A stretch of 64,000 bases of DNA, from assembly GCA_036873755.1 (NCBI GenBank), contig JAVTVY010017225.1, positions 1 to 64,000 of the forward strand. The letters are read 5' to 3'. How positions within the stretch are numbered: position 1 is the stretch's first letter; the number at the start of each line of letters is the position of its first letter. The translations under genes were made by a program, and so were the position numbers. Below are positions 47,955-59,198 of the stretch, piece after piece. The notes beneath the pieces were generated by a model. It was given only the letters and a program-made list of their open reading frames with translations. It ran no database searches and had not been told where the DNA came from. The DNA is from Hanleya hanleyi. Its lineage: Eukaryota > Mollusca > Polyplacophora > Lepidopleurida > Hanleyidae.

Positions 47955-48161
47955 CATGCAAGTCCAGCATATAAAACAATAATATTTCAATTAATTTAGC
48001 ACGCAAAATATGTTGCATCTAAAAACTTTTTTATTGCAGTCAACATGGTATATCAGCTGAACATAAATTATGTTCTTTCTGGATGAAAAACAAAACACAC
48101 AGAGAAAAATTGGGAATAATTTCCCAGACTGTTATACCATCATACAAGAAATGTTTGTCTG

Positions 48162-48295
48162 TACATCTGTCCGTTCAAGGTACAAATGTGATGAAATGCA
48201 TTGAAATCTTCTAGTATACAAAAATTTGTACATCTGTCCGTTCAAGGTACAAATGTGATGAAATGCATTGAAATCTTCTAGTATACAAAAATTTA
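48162..48295. repeat. 67-bp duplication
   Basis: Two essentially identical units starting TACATCTGTCCGTTCAAGGT at 48162 and 48229. Confidence 0.97.
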
Positions 48296-51080
48296 TACCG
48301 TTTTCATCAACTGATCAATATTTTTCATCTGTTTGTCAGTTCAGCTGTAATGGCCAAATCCCACTATCCCAGAATACTGCTGGTTTCAAGCTTTCACTCT
48401 AGGTAGCACGTTACAGGTTTCCCACGCTTAATATGTTGCGAAGTACACGATTTGCTTCTCTTTGTAAATGTTTCCAACTATATTTCCAGCCAAAATCTGT
48501 CCTAATGTGAACATATCACCCCTACATGTTTTTTCAAATACAAATACTTATATAAAGCATTAAGTTTTCGCCTAACAGGAACTTTTATCATGAGACAGGT
48601 AGAGAAATAAGTGACCAGTCATGCCAGTGGCTGATAAATATTTTTTTCTCATGGTTGATTCATTTTTGTAAAAAAAAAAAGCATTCAAAATTAATACAGG
48701 GAACTGCCAACAGATTAATTAGTCCACCATGTGCATGCACTGGAAGCTTATTTCTCAAATTTATGCAAGATTACAAATCACAAAAGCAACTTTATATTTT
48801 ATCACTAGTGCATTCAGCCTATTGTCGAGAGGAGATCGGTAGAAATCATTTTCACTGGTCACCCAATTTGTTTTTGAAAATTTCACCCTGTTGAGCTAGA
48901 AACAAACGTTTCCCACATGCACCGTACTCAGCACAGAAGGACTAGTACAGCAACACAAAAAGCTAGTAATTCTCTGAGCATATAAGATGACTGGGGCATG
49001 AAACCAGACATGGTATTCCAGGATAATGGACTTTAAAGAGTTTGAGGTAAATGGTGAGAAAACTCTCAACAATGACTCCATAATTTAACACAGTATATTC
49101 ATGTACATGCTTTTAAGTTGTTATAAATATGTAAGTCGATGCATAACTCAGAGAAAAGTTGTACCTATGGTATCATGAATGTTGAGTGAATGGGGAAGAT
49201 GAGTGGCTATTGGGAGATTTTATTATGAGTGTCCATGGTGATAATTAATCAAAGTTGCCAAGAGAGAATGAGGGGGCTTGACAGATGGAAATATTATGTG
49301 ATACTTCTGTAGTTATGGGAATTAAGAGAAGGTATATTGTTTAATAAGAATGTGGGGATTAAACAGTGTCTATGTGACACTGTTACGAGGGATCATGTGT
49401 AGGGCGGGTTGGGGGAAACGGGTTGCACGGCGTGTTCGCATGACCTGTGCCCATCGCGGTGCGATGGAGTGCCCAAGTACATGCATCCATCCATCCATGG
49501 AATAGGAGAGATTCTAAAATAAACACTGATCATTCAATAAACCTATCCACAAATTTCCATCAGGTCTACACTCTGAAAAATGTATACCCGACTGATTGAT
49601 CTGAAAACTCATAACAATCCAGATCCTGCCCGGACTCCGGTATTGTGTCACAACAAACCCAATGACTGTCTGACTTGTTCCATGGTCAGAATTCTTTGTT
49701 ATTAAAATGGTGCTCCATTGACTTGACTTGCATTCACAATTCATAGAATTCCTGTTTTCCCACCAGCCAAATTTGTATGTTTCTCAACTAAAGTAAGTTT
49801 TGACAGAAACTCAATTTCAAGGTATAAAACAAAATAAAACTTTTTAAAAATCGCTGCAAATCGGAAAAAAAAGTACTCAATTAGAGTAAAATCTCAAAAC
49901 TGAAATCGACCAAAATGAGTAACAAATTTTGGACTATTGTGACGGGCATACTTTAGTATGTATATATTGTTACCTATTAGCATTTATTAGCTGTGTACAG
50001 GGTGCTATACTGTATCCTGGAGTTTACTCTGCACTTTTGAACTCCAGTCTCCTGGTATCTATAAGTCACCCAGTGATTTATTACTATCCGACATCTGGAC
50101 CAGGCATGGAAGGGGACTGCGTAAGGATACATTTTGAACAACTTTAAGTTAATGTTGGAATTGATTAGTAGGCCATTTCCATCTTGCTTTGAAGATGTTT
50201 TGGGATTTTATTCACTTTCTGTGACTTCCAAAATATGATTTGAGGCAAGATGGCACAATACTCCAATTTATTTCTTAAGTGAACTTTGGACTATTTCACG
50301 TGGCACATTGATATTTGGGCACTCAGTCGATGGTTAGGATGGGCAAGGGGACCATTCCAAGACAGCAATGGAGGAAGATGTCTGCTCTTTCATAGTTCAC
50401 ATTCCATCCACTCATTTTATCATGTGTTGAGGCAGCCTGTGTATTCTATTGTTTTTGACAGCCATCATTGGGGGACAGAAACCTGCACTCCCTGTTTCCG
50501 TATGATGAGAAGGAATGCCTTGTAGCCTGTGGTGAACATTGCAGGGGTTTTTCTGAGGGTTTTTCTAAGTATATAATTGTAGAGCTTTCTACATGGTTTT
50601 GGTTATATTTGTATATACTGTATATATTTCTATATTATGAGAAAAGCATCAAAATGGGTTATATGTGAATAAATAGTTTAGTCACACCCTCAATCCCGGA
50701 CTTGTGTTATATTTGTTGTGTGACGACTTGCGCACGTCACACTATGAATCCCTGCTATTTACGGTACAGATGGAATTTGATCTCCATTAGCCCCACAAAC
50801 ATGACAAATTATGTGAAGTATAGCAAGGCTAGGAGTAGAGCTTAGTGGTAGGACCAGCCTTGTCTGGAGAAGATAATCAGTACATGTACTCACACAGTGA
50901 GAACAAAACTGCTCGGTGTTGTCTGATTGGCTGTGAATAATTACAGCCCTGTAGCGGAGAGATGCGGTTGGTCGAGTGTGCTGCCATATATATTGTTTAC
51001 TAAATAGAGAATGATCAATGTATGAAGTGTGATTGAGGTTAGTTCAGGAACCGGCACTGACTCACAATCCTCTCTATAAC
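48296..51080. other. no gene recognised; probable 3' UTR of gene 2 at its right end
   Basis: The part nearest 51080 should be the 3' UTR of the - strand gene ending at 51081. The exact polyadenylation site cannot be placed. Frames such as 50286-50525 have no support. A CATC microsatellite lies at about 49485-49497. Confidence 0.5.
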
Positions 51081-51557
51081 TTAACCACTAGTCATCTCAA
51101 GTTCTTGTCGTGGATTTACTGGAGGTATACTTGGTTGATCAGAAGGACTGAATTTACATTCTCCTATAGAATGACTGCTTTGATTCTTTGTCCACTGCTT
51201 TACGTCATGTTTTGCCACCTCCTCCACCCCCACCTCACCTCTCAATACCGCCTCACCATCCTTTTCTCCCTCAACCACCTCCTGTTCTTCCAAACTTGCA
51301 TTATTGTCCCTGTTGACGTCGCTAGTTGGACTAGTGGGTGGACAATGAGGTAAAACTAGAGCATTCTGGTCCCGGACATGTCCAAATCTTGGTTCAAGGA
51401 CCAGGGGGAGTAACCCTTCCTCACAATCTGTTCCCCCCTGGTCTAAATTATCCGGGGTGTCTTGTCCCTGACAGCTGACCGATGTCTCTCTGACACACTC
51501 GCCTGTATGTCCACTGTCCGGGTGATAGGATGTTAACAAAGGCTCTGTTACCTTTTC
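51081..51557 (-). CDS. 3'-terminal coding exon of an unidentified host gene (gene 2)
   Basis: The acceptor, read on the - strand, is 'CTTGTTTCTTCAG' immediately before 51557. The exon enters in phase 0, which matches the donor of the exon at 56140-56229. It encodes 158 residues and ends at TAA (51081-51083). The sequence is hydrophilic, with an acidic stretch ('LEEQEVVEGEKDGEAVL') and Pro/Ser-rich parts ('PHCPPTSPTSD', 'SPSDQPSIPPVNP'). It has no membrane segment or known catalytic motif, consistent with a disordered C-terminal tail. Composition is clearly coding-like compared with its surroundings. I do not recognise the protein. Confidence 0.78.
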   Translation of the reverse strand, partial: EKVTEPLLTSYHPDSGHTGECVRETSVSCQGQDTPDNLDQGGTDCEEGLLPLVLEPRFGHVRDQNALVLPHCPPTSPTSDVNRDNNASLEEQEVVEGEKDGEAVLRGEVGVEEVAKHDVKQWTKNQSSHSIGECKFSPSDQPSIPPVNPRQELEMTSG

Positions 51558-51670
51558 CTGAAGAAACAAGATGCAATGATTACAGTGACGTTGAACAATG
51601 AATACTCCATGACTCTCATGTTTGTAAACTCTGCATGAGTTGTTGATTGCTCTCCAGAGTTTTGTTTTAC

Positions 51671-51924
51671 AGTGAGTGAGTGAATAGAATTTAATGTCGC
51701 TTTCAACAATATTTTAGCTATATCGCGACGAACCACCTAGGCACCACCCACCCAAGTTGTGTTCCTGCTACTTCAAAGAAGAAGTATTTGAAGCAGCATG
51801 GAACCGGACACCCTTCACTCACCCTATAAAACACTGAGGACAGCACACAAGACACAGACAGGACACTAATACATGGTGCAATAAAGACAAGTGATATTAC
51901 AATGCTAGACATCACATAATGCAG
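51671..51924 (-). mobile_element. SINE-like element with shared tail, copy 2
   Basis: Homologous to 39151-39384 throughout: 'GCTTCAAATACTTCTTCTTT', 'GAAGTAGCAGGAACACAACT', then tail 'CGCGATATAGCTAAAATATT', 'GTTGAAAGCGACATTAAATT' and CACTCACTCACTG. It lies in the last intron of gene 2, about 115 bp upstream of the last exon, in the same orientation as the gene. Confidence 0.83.
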
Positions 51925-52039
51925 GAGTGATCACTCTCTCCAATATCTCCCTGGTCTATGACTTGCATTCACAATTACCAGGAGAGTAATGAACAGCTCT
52001 CCTGAAGAACAAAATTACACATTACTAGAGAGTGAGAGT

Positions 52040-52135
52040 GAGACCAGAGATACCTTGGACGGACAGACCGACAGAGGGGGCGACAATAATACCCCGGACA
52101 TGCCTGAGCTCAATCGGGCTGAGGGGTAAAAAGAG
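52040..52135 (-). repeat. end fragment of a family A-like repeat
   Basis: 'GGACGGACAGACCGACAGAG', then 'CGACAATAATACCCC' and 'GGGCTGAGGGGTAAAAA', resemble the CGTCCGT-rich end of the family A copies at 1588 and 42124. The internal subrepeats are absent. Confidence 0.6.
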
Positions 52136-53606
52136 ATACCATGGCAAATTGAATCCAGTGAAATTGAGATACTAACTCAAATCAAGAGTTTTTTCTAGCA
52201 AATTTAAAATCTGAAACTGAATCTGAATGCACTATCACCACACAAAACTTTTTTTTTTCACCTCAAACATGATGAAACTCAATGTCAAAGTTAGAGAAGT
52301 TCTGAAAAAGTCTGCACACATGTAAATTAGCAGATAAATATCTACAAAAATCTGAAATTTTTATGGTTTTTTTTTCTCAAAATTTTCTCCAAAACTCAGT
52401 AGTTTAAAATCTACATCTGGGTACACAGAAACTTCTCCAGTTGCACATCTCAAGAACCAACACAAAATGCTATATTTGTACAGTTCATTTCAGGAACTTC
52501 AATGAATGATGGGGCCATTTCAAGCTAAGGGACTAGGCATTGCTAGATTCGAATATCTGAAAAGAAATTGACAAATTTCACTGACTCACAGCGTGTGATA
52601 TTCAGCCAAGTTTCTGAAGCAGTCTTTCACAATTCTGGTATGTCTGAATGGATCAAATATACTGAGAATATCAATGTCTGGTCAACTGCAGGGTTTACAA
52701 GACTGTTAATTTAATACTAAAGTAGAGTCTGGTTTGGAAAATGAAATAATCACTGAAAACAATATACAAGTAATTAATAATGGTACATGTATAGTGTGAC
52801 CCGACTGAAATGGTTCTGGCATACGGTAATTTCCCTATTAATTCACCTTCCAAATTTAATTCGAAAACGGCCGATTTTTCCACTGTCGTGATTTTGTCCA
52901 TCCTAATAAAACGAACACGGGAGCATTTTCAATATCCGTGAAACAATAAATTCGAACACTCCCGTTTTCGCCACGGAGTTTGTGCCGATGAAAGTAAAGT
53001 GAATATGTTACTAGAATCTCATATAGTATATCTGCGTATGCTATTTGTAAGCGCAGAGAAACAACAGGGCATGGTACAATATAATCAGACTGAATTACTA
53101 TTACTTACAGTCTATAAGGAAAAAAATTGATTCAATTAACTCCGCAGTCCTGTAATTTTATCCTAACTTGATCTCGTTTCGCCGCAGTCGGGAAAAATAT
53201 ATACGGTAGTCCCCCGCACGTGGTCGAGTGTCTGCACACGGCCCGCTATTGAATCATTCTTCAGTTTCCAGCGTTCGTATATCAGATATCTTTCTTTAAA
53301 CCAGCATTCCTTTATTTGAAAAACACACATTATTTTAAGTAACAAATTTGAAAGATCTTCAACGTTAATATATTTGTTCGTCGTATATGCTAAACCCCTC
53401 GCTGTCCCCCATTTACCTGCCCGACCTGCCCTGTATTATTCATATGGGAGGCACTTGGGCCGTGTTCAAAGGAGGCACTGGAAGGGAGCAGAGTTCAAAC
53501 TTTGTCGGGTGACCTTCCCGCGGAGATATCAAGTTGTAACGTGTGTGCTGGTGAATTGCATCAGATTTCTTCACAGCAACTGAATTCTTCGTTTGGGGAA
53601 AGCAAG

Positions 53607-53655
53607 ATGCGATTTAACCTTTCGGTATGCTGTATGCTATTCGTTATATTTTCAG
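53607..53655 (+). CDS. candidate first exon with signal peptide (nested, unidentified)
   Basis: The reading MRFNLSVCCMLFVIFS has a basic N-terminus, a hydrophobic core and small residues at the end, the pattern of a secretory signal peptide. It stops at a donor 'TTTTCAG|GTGAAG' in phase 1, the usual phase after a signal-peptide exon. It lies inside the 3.2-kb TIR element, opposite in strand to gene 2. The next candidate exon is at 53863 and accepts phase 1. Support is structural only. Confidence 0.42.
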
Positions 53656-53862
53656 GTGAAGTGAACAATCAAACGACCATTATTTGACGTCAAAAATGAG
53701 CCATCACGAAAAGCCTTTTGGAAGGATGTACATTTAACGTTGATTTTATTTTAGTATTTTGATCAATAAAAATTTCTAAAAATAAAAAATCTGGACTACA
53801 ATTCTCGAGCATCACTTGTTTGTGCATGACAACGTATCGACGGGTTTCCTTTTTTCTTTCAG

Positions 53863-53928
53863 AACATCCATTCCCCCCCTCCCTCCCCCTAACAGTCCAT
53901 ACGTCCGTGTTATTATCCACACGACAAG
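53863..53928 (+). CDS. candidate second exon of the nested gene
   Basis: A strong acceptor ('CTTTTTTCTTTCAG') precedes 53863 and a donor (CAAG|GTGAGG) follows 53928, making a phase 1-1 exon of 22 residues ('HPFPPSLPLTVHTSVLLSTR'). A second donor at 53946 (GTAAGT, a better consensus) would end in phase 0 and not fit the next candidate exon at 54335. It is Pro- and Thr-rich without a recognised domain. Confidence 0.35.
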
Positions 53929-54334
53929 GTGAGGGACCCCATGTGGTAAGTATATTTGACCGTAAACAAACCTACAGAATTACGGTGATCGATCCGACTC
54001 GTCATGCATTCTTCATCAGGTTCTCTGATTTTTCTCCCTTCTAATAATACTCAACATACAATACAATATCTAATAGCATGTTCGTGAAAGAGGCCGTATT
54101 TTTATTATTATCATTATTAAGGTTCACTGTATAGGAAACAAACTTGAAACGATGTGTTCACATCGCACGACATAATAGTATACCCCCTCAGTGCCCCTCA
54201 ATTTCCTACTGAAACACCAAGCCTCCACATGAATGGCATTTGCTGCAGGTCTCCTTTGATATTTAAATTGTCAATGGCTACATTGTCTTGAGTACCGGGA
54301 TAGCTTGCTAATGAAGTGTTTAGTTTATTTTTAG

Positions 54335-54567
54335 CCTGTCCAGCTATTTCCCATTCAGGACAGCTTGTCCTCCAGAGAAAACCACATAAAATGGAAGAAT
54401 CCAAAGTCAGGATAGGGGTGACAAGATGTTTCAGTTTCCAGTGGAGAGAACAGCATGAAATATATAGTGAAATAGGAGAGTCCACGTGCAGCATGCAAGT
54501 TTCACCCAGACTGGAAATGACACTTATTCATATGCAAATGAGATCGTGTGTAATAACATTGAATTGA
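54335..54567 (+). CDS. candidate third exon, cysteine-bearing, ends in frame stop
   Basis: Acceptor 'GTTTATTTTTAG' before 54335; phase 1 entry gives 'CPAISHSGQLVLQRKPHKME', then 'VRIGVTRCFSFQW' and 'SEIGESTCSMQ'. The spacing of cysteines and the 'G..RCFSF...GESTC' pattern faintly recall a sushi/CCP module, but a conserved Trp-Cys end is not clear. The frame ends at a TGA near 54567. An overlapping frame continues to 54668 ('GIPCPFGSPNSALG'), which could mean a frame break in a decayed gene. Confidence 0.3.
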
Positions 54568-56139
54568 CTGTCTGGGGAATACCTTGTCCCTTCGGAAGCC
54601 CAAATTCAGCTCTGGGTGAGGATGCGCGATTCACCAGCAAGAGGCAATTGGAAGGGGTTTCAAATTAACGCTGCAGTATTATGGGTTTGTGTGTTAATGT
54701 GTGGCCCTTGTTCGTCCTGTAAATTTCACAATACCTCATTCAAACTTGTTATATCTTGGTTTTGATTGCATCTATCGTTTAATGAAACATAGACAGGAAA
54801 TCACACAGTTGACAAACGTCAGTTTTCTCACCAGGGGACACTAAACAAATTTTGCGATGTGAAGCGCCGACAACAATCATCTCTGCATGTGCTCTGTTTT
54901 GTTCAAATATAGTTATCATAAAGACTTACTCTTTCCGGTTTTGATAAATATTTTATTGTGAATGAAAATATTTCTTACGAATACCCACGAACTTACCAAA
55001 ATTCCAGCAATAAAAAATTCTTTGGAATTACACCGCGCATTTTTACACTAAGAATCAAAACATCGCTATCGCCATTCCATTACTCTATATGCTAAACAAA
55101 TTTGAGAAACATTTAAATGGCATTAGGTAAAGTTTCGGAGATGAGAACATACCAGTATTTGATTAATATTCAGAACGATATCATACTTCGACTTTTACTT
55201 TTAGTAAACTGTTACAGTACCGGTACCGTAATAGATATTCTCATACTTGAAACAAACCAATCGAAACGTGTATTGCCGACTGACACTCGGTTCTCTTGTA
55301 CAATCCGCCGTTAATTCAACATTAATTTTGTGTCATAGGTCCGGGATATTTATTCAAGTCCTGGATGGTGTGTGTAAAATCATGCACAGTGAAGACCAAA
55401 AAGTCTATGACAGTCCGCTAATCTGTCTAAAACTTCGTGATACAATCCTACACAAATTTGCCGTTGGTTCATTTTCAGGGTTCACAACAACAACGTCGAC
55501 ATACCGAACGACTCGAACATGGAATACTCTAATATGTGTATAGTTTTATATTTCCAGAATATTCATTCAATTCCATGTCAGTTAGGTTTCATAATATAGA
55601 TCATAGCTAATACTGAACAAAAAGGAAGGAATACGTTCAATGTTTTGGCCTACTTTTACGATGTTATTATGGACGCAAATTTACGGACGTCAGCTCAAAA
55701 ATCTGCATGATCGTGCTGAACTTGTCACTCGATAAATATGCTCGACTTTCTCGAATAAAATTAAACGCCTTTATCAGGGTAGAGGAGATTTTCTGACATC
55801 ATACACTGCATTTTATGGAAACTGATGAGATATCAAAGTTAATACACAGTAATAAATACGATCACTACGACCACGGCGAAGCGGTCCGCCATTTTGGATT
55901 CTCCGTGAAAGTCGGCGCGACATTTAATTCGAACACTCGCGTTTTTCTAGAATTCGCTCAACAAATAATTCGAAAGTAGCCAATTTTTGGAGTGCTGAGT
56001 TTCATCACTACATCGCGAATTAATAGGGAAATTACCGTACTTCTGCTTTATAGGTTTGAACTGAAACTGCGAATTGGAAATCTACAATGTCTCACATTCG
56101 ACATGGTCAGTATTTCAGGTGTCGGGTTCAATTGCTTAC

Positions 56140-56229
56140 CTGGTCATCAGTGGTTGGAGAGTTGAGCCAATGCTTCTGTTGTACCTGACAATTCTGGAAG
56201 CTGTTTGGGTGGTTTGATAGCATGCCTCC
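56140..56229 (-). CDS. internal exon of gene 2
   Basis: A 90-bp exon bounded by acceptor 'TTTTTCCACAG' and donor 'GACCAG|GTAAGC'. It enters and leaves in phase 0 and encodes 30 residues ('GGMLSNHPNSFQNCQVQQKH' then 'WLNSPTTDDQ'). The other two frames contain stops or do not fit the neighbouring phases. It links the 57038-57221 exon to the terminal exon at 51081-51557. The 4.6-kb intron that follows holds the TIR element at 52822-56039. It is Asn/Gln-rich and probably disordered. Confidence 0.75.
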
Positions 56230-57037
56230 CTGTGGAAAAACACACACATATAAAAAGTTCATAAGTGGTCTGTAAAATCAATTTGGAAGCCGGATAATTA
56301 CATCGTTATGAGGATAGAATTTTTTTAATAAATGTCGCTGAAAAACTTTGCTGATTCAGACTGGAATACATCTGTCTTTTCAAATGACTTTATTTCTGTA
56401 ACTGGGGATGGAATCCAGGATATTTCCCACTGCCAACATTTTTGCCTGGACATTTCCCACTGCGGAAATTTTCCCTTTCCTATATATTATTGTACTATGA
56501 CTGTATAAATGTGTAACAAAAACCAAACAAACAATATTGACAAAACAGTTCGGAGGATCTGTTTTCTTATTCTCATTTCAAATAACAATAATTTGGCATG
56601 ATTTCCCCCTCGCTATATACTTTTAAGATACTATTGACAAGATTCACATGATTTAGTAAAAAATTGTAACAAATTAATAAGTAAAAACAATTTTTTTTGA
56701 TGATTATCTTCTGACCAAAGTTGAACCACTTTCAGCCTTATAAAAGAGTTGAAATGATATGCATTTATTAATTTGGAGGACACCATACCATCTACCTTAT
56801 ATCAGAAACAGTGGAGGACACCATACCATCCACCTTATATCAGAAACAGTGGAGGACACCATACCATCCACCTTATATCAGAAACAGTGCAATATCGAGG
56901 CACCTTATAGTGAGGCTAGACTGACTTTGTTCTCGTTTTTAAGCTAGCATCAACAATAAGTAATTAAGTGCCAGGTCATAAAAAAAATCTGAATTCCATG
57001 TTTAAAGTAAGTGAAGTATTAAATTAGAATAGACTAC
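56230..57037 (-). other. intron of gene 2 with a 38-bp triplication
   Basis: A 38-bp unit (GGAGGACACCATACCATCCA...) is repeated exactly three times at 56775-56888. A short 'CATTTCCCACTGC' duplication lies at about 56424-56463. Nothing else is recognised. Confidence 0.6.
56775..56888. repeat. 38-bp tandem triplication
   Basis: Units start at 56775, 56813 and 56851 with one difference (ATCTACC versus ATCCACC). Confidence 0.97.
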
Positions 57038-57221
57038 CTTAGTATCAAGGTGTTCATTGTCTGGTAATGTTGGTAAGATAGGAGAGTATGCCATCTCGTG
57101 AGATTCCACATGGTTTAACATCATTCCAGGGTGACCATTACTTAACTGTTGTAGAACGTCATCATTATGTGAACACTGTTGTTGGTTATTACCCGTCATC
57201 CTATGTCTAGAGGAAACATGC
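57038..57221 (-). CDS. internal exon of gene 2 (most upstream exon found)
   Basis: Acceptor 'CCTTCATTCAAACAG' ends at 57222, and donor 'ACTAAG|GTAGTC' follows at 57037. The first base completes a codon (phase 2) and the exon ends in phase 0, which fits the next exon. It encodes about 61 residues: 'HVSSRHRMTGNNQQQCSHND', then 'QQLSNGHPGMMLNHVESHEM', 'AYSPILPTLPDNEHLDTK'. It is rich in Asn, Gln, His and Met, hydrophilic, without a recognised domain. Together the three exons give about 250 residues of a C-terminal region. The N-terminal part must lie at higher coordinates, possibly beyond the DIRS insertion that starts at 58812. Confidence 0.76.
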
Positions 57222-57295
57222 CTGTTTGAATGAAGGTACAAGAGTTAAACTACTTATGGAAGACCCATACAGTGCAATGATTTTGATATGATAAT

Positions 57296-57400
57296 CGCTG
57301 TAATAATTCAATCACAGGAAGTGAAATATCCACCATGAAATATGGGGGTGATCAAATTTATTAGAACAAAAGTTCACAAACTGCTTCAAAATCATACATA
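57296..57400. mobile_element. fragment of 7557-type MITE
   Basis: 'TAATTCAATCACAGGAAGTG' and 'GGGGGTGATCAAATTTATTA' match internal phrases of the elements at 7557 and 10206. Only one side is recognisable. Confidence 0.5.
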
Positions 57401-57420
57401 TAGATCATTGAATACAGAAC

Positions 57421-58006
57421 ATTATCCCCACACAGCATTTTCCCCACCCACACTTTCCCCAATGACATTATCCCCACCCGACATTTTCCCCACCCTACTG
57501 TGAAAGGTAATATATATATATCTTCTTTATTTCATGAGGGTAACTCTGTCAGTTGCAAAACTTCCCGGAGGCCCTCCAGAAAATATACAAGTACACATGT
57601 ATGTACAACATATACAATCACAAAACACTGCAGAGTATATTACATGTAAATATCTTGACATAAAAATACTACATAATATTATGTGCTAGGGCATAGGGAT
57701 TTTAGAGAAAAATCGTAATCGGAAAATTGTCTGTCCATATGCACCAGAACGCATGCCCTAGTTGGGGGTAATATAAAACTACTACTGCATGTGATGCCCC
57801 GAACAGATCAGTGTGCTGTAGGACATTATTTTCACCTGACATTTTCCCCACCCTATTATTGTGAAAGGTCGTAAATTTGACGAGAACAACCGTAATCGGA
57901 AAATTGTCTGTCTATATGCGCCAGAACGCATGCCCTAGTCATGCTAGTTGGGGGTAATATAAAACTAGTACTGCATGTGATGCCCCGAACAGATCAATGT
58001 GCTGTA
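57421..58006. repeat. TTTTCCCCACC tract and a ~110-bp direct duplication
   Basis: 'ATTTTCCCCACCC' phrases are repeated at 57421-57500 and about 57838-57853. A ~110-bp block ('CGTAATCGGAAAATTGTCTG' to 'ACAGATCAGTGTGCTGTA') occurs at 57714-57820 and 57891-58006 with an ATGCTAGT insertion in the second. 58007-58811 holds nothing recognised. Confidence 0.82.
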
Positions 58007-58811
58007 TGATAATAACCGGCCATGCCCCGAAACTGCTCTTTTTTTCTTTTCAACTATCCAAGACATATACTATACAAATGACATTTGTAATTAATCAATA
58101 AAACTTCAATTGCGGAGGTTAATTTTCTCTCATGTATTTATTTAAAACAAGGTTGAAGTTTAATCACTTAATCCCTCTCAGCTCGTAGTATTCATCATTT
58201 TTGCTCATCCTCCTGTGACAAGGAGGCAGTTGTTATTCTAGCCCTATTTTTAATTGCGGTAATCCCGATTAAAAATTCTCAAAAATTGAGTTTCGGGCAA
58301 ATTTTCAAATTGAGTTTTCCTACGAAAAATTCAGTTTTGTCATTTTTCTGATATATTGAGTTTCTCGTCATATTTCAGTGTAGGTATGTCATTGCTGTAT
58401 TTACCCTCAACAAATGAAGTTTTCTTCACTTCTTTGACGCAGTTTAAATCTGGTGTTATTGTTCACGATCGCTATACATACATTTGGGATTAAAGGCGAC
58501 CGATCTCTCTTAGGCACTCGTTGATTGGACCAACGAGGTTGGGGGGGGGCTGGACTTTTCCGTACCCCGATCAAAACAAGCTCGAGAAAGTGACAAGTAT
58601 CGCTGTTCTAATTTTGTGTTAGTGTTTTTCAAGTTGCATAATAAAACCACAATGGTGGTGCATGCTAGTCAAACCCAAATAATGCATAAATAAAGTACAT
58701 ACAATTCAGCGGCTTCAGTATCTATTATTTATTTATTTTAGTATGCATAATTACAATATCGATGAAAAACTTAAATATGTTTCTTGAAATTTTTAGCTAT
58801 GAAAAAGTCTG

Positions 58812-59060
58812 AAATATTAAACATTTATAATCAATGTTTCTATTTGTTACTACATGTAAGTCAAACCTGCTTTAATTAATGCCTTTAATCTCCAATTAAA
58901 TGCACAATCAAACGTAGAAAAACGGAAGTTAAAAGAAAAAATCAACTCCCCTAGGAGTTGTCTGCCCCTAGGAGAGCTCTCCCATTCAATCCAGCATGGT
59001 TACTATAAAGGTCATTGTAAGCCTTATTCCAATCCTCTTTCTCAAACCGAGACCAGTAGT
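58812..59060 (-). repeat. right terminal repeat of DIRS copy 2
   Basis: It contains the same blocks as the copy 1 terminus in the same order: 'AACATTTATAATCAATGTTT', 'AAACCTGCTTTAATTAATGC', 'CTCCCCTAGGAGTTGTCTGC', 'CCCCTAGGAGAGCTCTCCCA'. The left terminal repeat lies outside the window. Confidence 0.85.
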
Positions 59061-59103
59061 ATACAAGGCCGCGGTACGAGGGGAAGGAAGGGAGGGCACA
59101 TTA

Positions 59104-59198
59104 AATTAAAGCAGGTTTGACTTAGTAACAAATAGAAACATTGATTATAAATGTTTAATATTTGCTTCCTAAGTCTTAAACCTGCTTTAATTAATGCC
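59104..59198 (-). repeat. internal complementary region of DIRS copy 2
   Basis: 59104-59163 is the reverse complement of the element end at 58812-58880, apart from a 6-base CATGTA insertion in the terminal copy. 59161-59198 ('GCTTCCTAAGTCTTAAACCT' and on) should equal the unseen left end of the element. The junction triplet is again TTT. Confidence 0.85.

Larger units (their letters stand above)
52822..56039. mobile_element. 3.2-kb TIR element inside the last intron of gene 2
   Basis: TACGGTAATTTCCCTATTAA at 52822 has its exact complement ending at 56039. The inverted match runs through 23 bp, and both outer edges are TA, as in Tc1/mariner/pogo-type insertions. Subterminal 'AATTCGAACACTC.CGTTTT' motifs occur near both ends. 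No transposase frame is seen. It carries candidate exons on the + strand (53607, 53863, 54335, listed separately), so it could be a non-autonomous element that has captured host sequence. Alternatively the two ends may be unrelated MITE halves, but the exact 23-bp match makes that less likely. Confidence 0.68.

Noticed and set aside
50286..50525. 79-codon + strand frame next to gene 2
   Set aside because: Probably antisense to the gene 2 3' flank. No splice sites or recognisable domain.
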